Source: Pseudomonadota bacterium (lineage in GTDB: Bacteria; Pseudomonadota; Alphaproteobacteria; Acetobacterales; Acetobacteraceae). Taken from it: a DNA stretch of 9,257 nt. Below, in pieces: positions 5,840 to 9,257 of the stretch; the first letter of the stretch is position 1; the number at the start of each line of letters is the position of its first letter. Both the position numbers and the translations under genes were made by a program. The notes beneath the pieces were generated by a model. It had not been told where the DNA came from, searched no databases, and saw only the letters and a program-made list of their open reading frames with translations. The stretch lies in assembly GCA_021805485.1 (NCBI GenBank), contig JAJZFF010000113.1, forward strand, positions 1 to 9,257, written 5' to 3'.

Positions 5840-7111
5840 GAGGGCGGCTTCCAGCGCGTCCATCCCCTCGCCCAGAACCGTGTCGCTCACCGTCAGCGGC
5901 ACCAGCAGGCGGATGGCGTTGCCATAGACGCCGCAGGAAATCACGATGAGCCCGTGTTCGCGGGCGCGCGCGATGACCTGCTTCGTAGTGTCGGGGTCGG
6001 GCTCGTAGCTGCCGCGCTGCCTGACGATGTCGAAGGCGATCATCGCCCCCGGACCGCGGATCGCGGTGATCGGCGCCACATCGTTGCGCGAGGCGATGCG
6101 TTCCAGCCGGCTCTTCATCGTGGCGCCGATCGCATTGGCGCGCTCCACAAGGTTTTCATCCCGGATGACGTCGAGCACGGCGAGGGCGGCGGCACAGGCG
6201 AGCGGATTGCCGGCATAGGTGCCGCCGAGGCCGCCCGGCTCCGGCGCATCCATCACCGCGGCGCGGCCGATCACGCCGGAGAGCGGGAAGCCGCCGGCGA
6301 GGGATTTCGCGATCGTCATCAGGTCCGGCTTGACGCCCGAATGCTCGATGCCGAACATCTTCCCGGTGCGGCCGAAACCGGTCTGCACTTCGTCGACGAT
6401 CAGCAGGATGCCGTGGCGGTCGCAGATCTCGCGCAGCGCCACCAGCAGCTCGGTCGGCGCCGGGATGAACCCGCCCTCGCCCTGGACAGGCTCGATCACG
6501 ATGGCGGCAACGCGCTCGGGCTCGATATCGGCACGGAACAGCATGTCGATGCCGCGGATACTGTCGGCCACGCTGACGCCGAAGGGCTCGTACGGGAAGG
6601 GCGCGTGGTAGATCTCGGCCGGCATCGGCGCGAAGCGCTTCTTGTAGGGAATGACCTTGCCGGTCATCGCCATGGTCAGCAGGGTGCGGCCGTGATACCC
6701 GCCGGCGAAGGTGATCACGCCGGGGCGGCCGGTGGCGGCGCGGGCGATCTTGATCGCGTTTTCCAGCGCCTCGGCGCCGGTGGTCAGGAACACGGTCTTG
6801 GCCGGCCCCTCGATCGGCGCGATCGCGTTGAGCCGTTCGGCGAGCGCCACGTAAGGCTCGTACGGCGTGACCTGGAAGCAGGTATGGGTAAAGCGGTCGA
6901 GCTGCGCCTTCACCGCCTCGATCACCTTCGGATGGCGATGCCCCGTGTTGAGCACCGCGATCCCGCCGGCGAAGTCGATATAGCGCTTGCCGTCCGCGTC
7001 CCACAGCTCGGCGTTCTCGGCGCGGGCCGTGTAGGCCATCGGGTGGCTGATGCCCACACCGCGGGCCACGGCGGCCTCGCGCCGCGCATGAAGGTCGGTA
7101 TTCGTGCTCAT
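5831..7111 (-). CDS. gabT: 4-Aminobutyrate aminotransferase (class III, PLP-dependent)
   Basis: A 426-residue protein, the same length as E. coli GabT as I remember it and similar to it throughout. Key stretches are [11 protein letters not shown] (48-58), [13 protein letters not shown] (75-87), [20 protein letters not shown] (110-129), FAGGYHGRT (135-143), [10 protein letters not shown] (206-215), [12 protein letters not shown] (239-250), [10 protein letters not shown] (268-277) with Schiff-base lysine K269, and [11 protein letters not shown] (293-303). The reaction moves the amino group of 4-aminobutyrate to 2-oxoglutarate, giving succinate semialdehyde and glutamate; members also accept 5-aminovalerate or beta-alanine. 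The ATG overlaps the scoB stop (ATGA), and GGAG lies eight bases upstream, so it is the last gene of the thiolase-scoA-scoB unit. No succinate-semialdehyde dehydrogenase gene is in the window. The exact substrate is less certain than the family. Confidence 0.92.
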   Translation of the reverse strand: MSTNTDLHARREAAVARGVGISHPMAYTARAENAELWDADGKRYIDFAGGIAVLNTGHRHPKVIEAVKAQLDRFTHTCFQVTPYEPYVALAERLNAIAPIEGPAKTVFLTTGAEALENAIKIARAATGRPGVITFAGGYHGRTLLTMAMTGKVIPYKKRFAPMPAEIYHAPFPYEPFGVSVADSIRGIDMLFRADIEPERVAAIVIEPVQGEGGFIPAPTELLVALREICDRHGILLIVDEVQTGFGRTGKMFGIEHSGVKPDLMTIAKSLAGGFPLSGVIGRAAVMDAPEPGGLGGTYAGNPLACAAALAVLDVIRDENLVERANAIGATMKSRLERIASRNDVAPITAIRGPGAMIAFDIVRQRGSYEPDPDTTKQVIARAREHGLIVISCGVYGNAIRLLVPLTVSDTVLGEGMDALEAALAG

Positions 7112-7788
7112 TCCTCGATCTCCGCAGCGGCGGGGTTACGGTGCATCGTGCTGTGCACCACGAAATCGGCTTCGGTCGCGTCGCGGATCTGCTCGATCGT
7201 CACATCGTCGGGCTTGTCGACCAGGACGAGCGACGGGGATCGTGCATGGTCGACCTCGAACACCGCCATGTCGGTGACGATCATGCTGACCACACCCTTG
7301 CCGGTGAGCGGCAGAGTGCATTTCTTCAGGATCTTGGGCTCGCCCTTCGCCGTGTGCTCCATCAGCACGACGACGCGCGGCACGCCGGCGACGAGGTCCA
7401 TCGCCCCGCCCATGCCCTTCACCATCTTGCCGGGGATCATCCAGTTCGCGAGATCGCCGTTCTCGGCCACCTGCAGCGCGCCCAGGATCGAAATATCGAT
7501 ATGCCCGCCGCGCACCATGGCGAAGGACTGGGCAGAATCGAAATAGCTCGTGGTCGGCAATGCGGTCACGGTCTGCTTGCCGGCGTTGATCAGGTCGGCG
7601 TCCTCCTCGCCCTCGTAGGGGAAGGGGCCGATGCCGAGCATGCCGTTCTCCGAGTGCAGCTGCACGGAGATGCCCTCGGGAATGTGGTTCGCCACCAGCG
7701 TCGGGATGCCGATGCCGAGATTGACGTAGAAGCCGTCCTTCAGTTCACGGGCGGCGCGGGCCGCCATCTGATCGCGTGTCCAGGGCAT
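7108..7788 (-). CDS. scoB: 3-Oxoacid CoA-transferase subunit B
   Basis: A 226-residue family I CoA-transferase beta subunit. It shows [19 protein letters not shown] (19-37), the active-site motif [10 protein letters not shown] (46-55) with catalytic Glu E47, [14 protein letters not shown] (65-78), [17 protein letters not shown] (91-107) and [16 protein letters not shown] (120-135). The glutamate forms the enzyme-CoA thioester that moves CoA between succinyl-CoA and acetoacetate or a similar 3-oxoacid. It works as a heteromer with the scoA product encoded just upstream (10-base gap). Its Shine-Dalgarno sequence GAGGAGGG at 7800-7793 overlaps the scoA stop codon. Assignment to acetoacetate rather than 3-oxoadipate (PcaJ) rests on the thiolase partner and overall resemblance; an acetate/butyrate-type transferase cannot be excluded. 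Confidence 0.93.
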   Translation of the reverse strand: MPWTRDQMAARAARELKDGFYVNLGIGIPTLVANHIPEGISVQLHSENGMLGIGPFPYEGEEDADLINAGKQTVTALPTTSYFDSAQSFAMVRGGHIDISILGALQVAENGDLANWMIPGKMVKGMGGAMDLVAGVPRVVVLMEHTAKGEPKILKKCTLPLTGKGVVSMIVTDMAVFEVDHARSPSLVLVDKPDDVTIEQIRDATEADFVVHSTMHRNPAAAEIEE

Positions 7789-7798
7789 GTTTCCCTCC

Positions 7799-8500
7799 TC
7801 AGGCCCGCTCGCGGACGGTGCGTTTCTCGATGTGCTTCTCGACGTGCGCGAGCTTGACGATGCGTTTGACGTAGATGCCGGGGGTGACGATGTGGTCGGG
7901 GTCGATCGTGCCGGGTTCGACGAGTTCCTCGACCTCGGCGACCGTCACTTTCGCGGCGGCAGCGCAGATCGGATTGAAGTTCCGCGCCGTCTTCCGGTAG
8001 ACGAGATTGCCCTCGGTATCGCCCTTCCAGGCATGGACCACGGCGAGATCGCCGAAAATGCCGCGTTCCATCACGTAGTGCCGGCCGTCGAACTCGCGGG
8101 TTTCCTTGCCTTCGGCAACCTGGGTGCCATAGCCGGTGGCGGTGAAGAAGGCCGGGATGCCGGCGCCGCCGGCGCGGATGCGCTCGGCCAGCGTGCCCTG
8201 CGGGGTGAACTGTATGTCCAGCTCGCCGGCGAGATACTGCCGGGCGAAGGTGGCGTTCTCGCCGACATAGGAGGAGATCATCTTCTTCACCTGCCGCGTG
8301 TCGAGCAGGATGCCGAGACCGACCCCGTCGATCCCGGCATTGTTGGAGACGATGGTCAGGTTGCGCACGCCGCTTTCGCGGATCGCCTCGATCAGCGCCA
8401 TCGGCACGCCGCACAGGCCGAAGCCGCCGGCGAGGATGGTCATGTCGTCGCGCAGCAGACCGGCGAGCGCCTCGACGGCGCCGGAATAGACCTTACGCAT
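7799..8500 (-). CDS. scoA: 3-Oxoacid CoA-transferase subunit A
   Basis: A 233-residue family I CoA-transferase alpha subunit. The CoA-binding signature is [10 protein letters not shown] (24-33), followed by [19 protein letters not shown] (48-66), MISSYVGEN (74-82), [20 protein letters not shown] (93-112), [13 protein letters not shown] (114-126) and [17 protein letters not shown] (170-186). With ScoB it converts acetoacetate and succinyl-CoA to acetoacetyl-CoA and succinate in the cytoplasm. A strong Shine-Dalgarno sequence, AGGGAGGA (8518-8511), lies ten bases before the ATG, within the 24-base gap that follows the thiolase stop. The C-terminus is charged ([13 protein letters not shown]), as in other members. 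The order thiolase, A, B supports a role in using acetoacetate or in moving CoA to a short-chain acid. Confidence 0.94.
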   Translation of the reverse strand: MRKVYSGAVEALAGLLRDDMTILAGGFGLCGVPMALIEAIRESGVRNLTIVSNNAGIDGVGLGILLDTRQVKKMISSYVGENATFARQYLAGELDIQFTPQGTLAERIRAGGAGIPAFFTATGYGTQVAEGKETREFDGRHYVMERGIFGDLAVVHAWKGDTEGNLVYRKTARNFNPICAAAAKVTVAEVEELVEPGTIDPDHIVTPGIYVKRIVKLAHVEKHIEKRTVRERA

Positions 8501-8524
8501 CCGGTTGGTTTCCTCCCTGGTGTT

Positions 8525-9257
8525 TCAGCGTTCGACGCACATGGCCACGCCCATGCCGCCGCCGATGCACAGCGTGGCGAGCCCCTTGCGGGCGTCGCGC
8601 TTCTGCATCTCGAACAGGAGCGTGGTGAGTACCCGCGCGCCAGAGGCGCCGATCGGGTGGCCGATGGCGATGGCGCCGCCGTTCACGTTGACCTTCGCCG
8701 GGTCGAGATTGAGGCCCTTGTTCACCGCGCAGGCCTGTGCCGCGAAGGCCTCGTTCGCCTCGATCAGGTCGAGATCGGCGACCGACCAGCCGGCGCGGGC
8801 GAGCGCCTTCTGCGAGGAGGGGATCGGCCCGGTGCCCATCACCGCGGGATCGACGCCGGCGGTGGCGAAGCTGGCGATGCGGGCCAGCGGCGTCAGGCCG
8901 CGCTTCGCCGCTTCCTTCGCCGACATGACGACGAGGGCGGCGGCGCCGTCATTGATGCCGGAGGCGTTGCCGGCGGTCACGGTGCCGTCCTTCGAGAAGG
9001 CGGGCTTGAGCTTCGCCATGCTCTCGGCCGAGGCGTCATGGCGGATGTATTCGTCATCGGCGATCACGACCTCGCCCTTGCGTGTGACGATCGTCACCGG
9101 CGCGATCTCGTCGCGGAAGCGGCCGGATTTTTGCGCCGCCGAGGCCTTCTGCTGCGAGGCGAGGGCGAGGGCGTCCTGCTCCTCGCGGGTGATCTGATAG
9201 GACCGGGCGACGTTCTCGGCGGTGGTGCCCATGTGGTAGCCGTTGAAGGCATCCCAC
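8525..9257 (-). CDS. Acetyl-CoA acetyltransferase (thiolase), C-terminal part, cut by window edge
   Basis: About 243 C-terminal residues are visible; the frame runs open to 9257, where [17 protein letters not shown] is typical of biosynthetic-type thiolases. Later marks are [20 protein letters not shown], the NEAF motif, and [17 protein letters not shown] with the catalytic His (codon 8659-8657). Near the end, [14 protein letters not shown] holds the second catalytic Cys (codon 8569-8567). The nucleophilic Cys near residue 89 of the family lies outside, together with roughly 150 N-terminal residues. The enzyme splits acetoacetyl-CoA with CoA into two acetyl-CoA, or condenses them, for example towards polyhydroxybutyrate. 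Placement before scoA and scoB suggests acetoacetate use, but PhaA and AtoB type enzymes cannot be told apart from sequence alone, so no symbol is given. Confidence 0.94.
   Translation of the reverse strand, partial: WDAFNGYHMGTTAENVARSYQITREEQDALALASQQKASAAQKSGRFRDEIAPVTIVTRKGEVVIADDEYIRHDASAESMAKLKPAFSKDGTVTAGNASGINDGAAALVVMSAKEAAKRGLTPLARIASFATAGVDPAVMGTGPIPSSQKALARAGWSVADLDLIEANEAFAAQACAVNKGLNLDPAKVNVNGGAIAIGHPIGASGARVLTTLLFEMQKRDARKGLATLCIGGGMGVAMCVER

Noticed and set aside
95..7111. Three PLP enzymes (MetC, the class V-like protein, GabT) in one window, considered as a functional cluster
   Set aside because: They belong to different transcription units and orientations and have no shared substrate; PLP enzymes are common enough for this to be chance.
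5954..7546. A 530-codon open frame on the plus strand opposite gabT and scoB
   Set aside because: It runs across two well-supported genes on the other strand, is rich in Gly, His, Asp and Arg, and has no recognisable domain.

Overview
The window comes from a GC-rich genome. Codon use, the gene families (PhaA-type thiolase, two-subunit 3-oxoacid CoA-transferase, YraN) and the tight head-to-tail gene packing suggest an alphaproteobacterium, perhaps of the Rhodospirillales; this placement is an inference and was not tested. The window holds ten protein genes (eight complete, one cut at each edge). No RNA gene, insertion sequence, CRISPR array or phage gene was seen.

Left block (1-3136, minus strand). 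Read in the direction of transcription: an XRE-family regulator with an unassigned C-terminal region, then sseA (3-mercaptopyruvate sulfurtransferase), metC (cystathionine beta-lyase) and the first 32 codons of hisI (phosphoribosyl-AMP cyclohydrolase). sseA/metC and metC/hisI each overlap by four bases (ATGA), so the last three genes look like one translationally coupled unit joining sulfur amino acid metabolism to a histidine biosynthesis step. The regulator lies 52 bases upstream and may be cotranscribed.

Centre (3137-5824). A 214-base AT-rich gap separates the regulator from two plus-strand genes and should hold divergent promoters. The first gene is yraN (UPF0102, nuclease-like fold). The second encodes a 681-residue protein with an unassigned Ala-rich N-terminal region of about 185 residues, followed by a fold-type I PLP enzyme core that resembles the aminotransferase class V/cysteine desulfurase group. 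It is the least explained gene in the window.

Right block (5831-9257, minus strand). In transcription order: acetyl-CoA acetyltransferase (5' end cut by the window edge), scoA, scoB and gabT. Intervals are 24 bases, 10 bases and a four-base overlap. Thiolase plus CoA-transferase interconvert acetoacetate, acetoacetyl-CoA and acetyl-CoA. The coupled GabT-type aminotransferase suggests that the operon serves catabolism of an omega-amino acid together with short-chain acyl-CoA flux. This block converges with the PLP gene, with only six bases between the two stop codons, and a small palindrome covers the junction.
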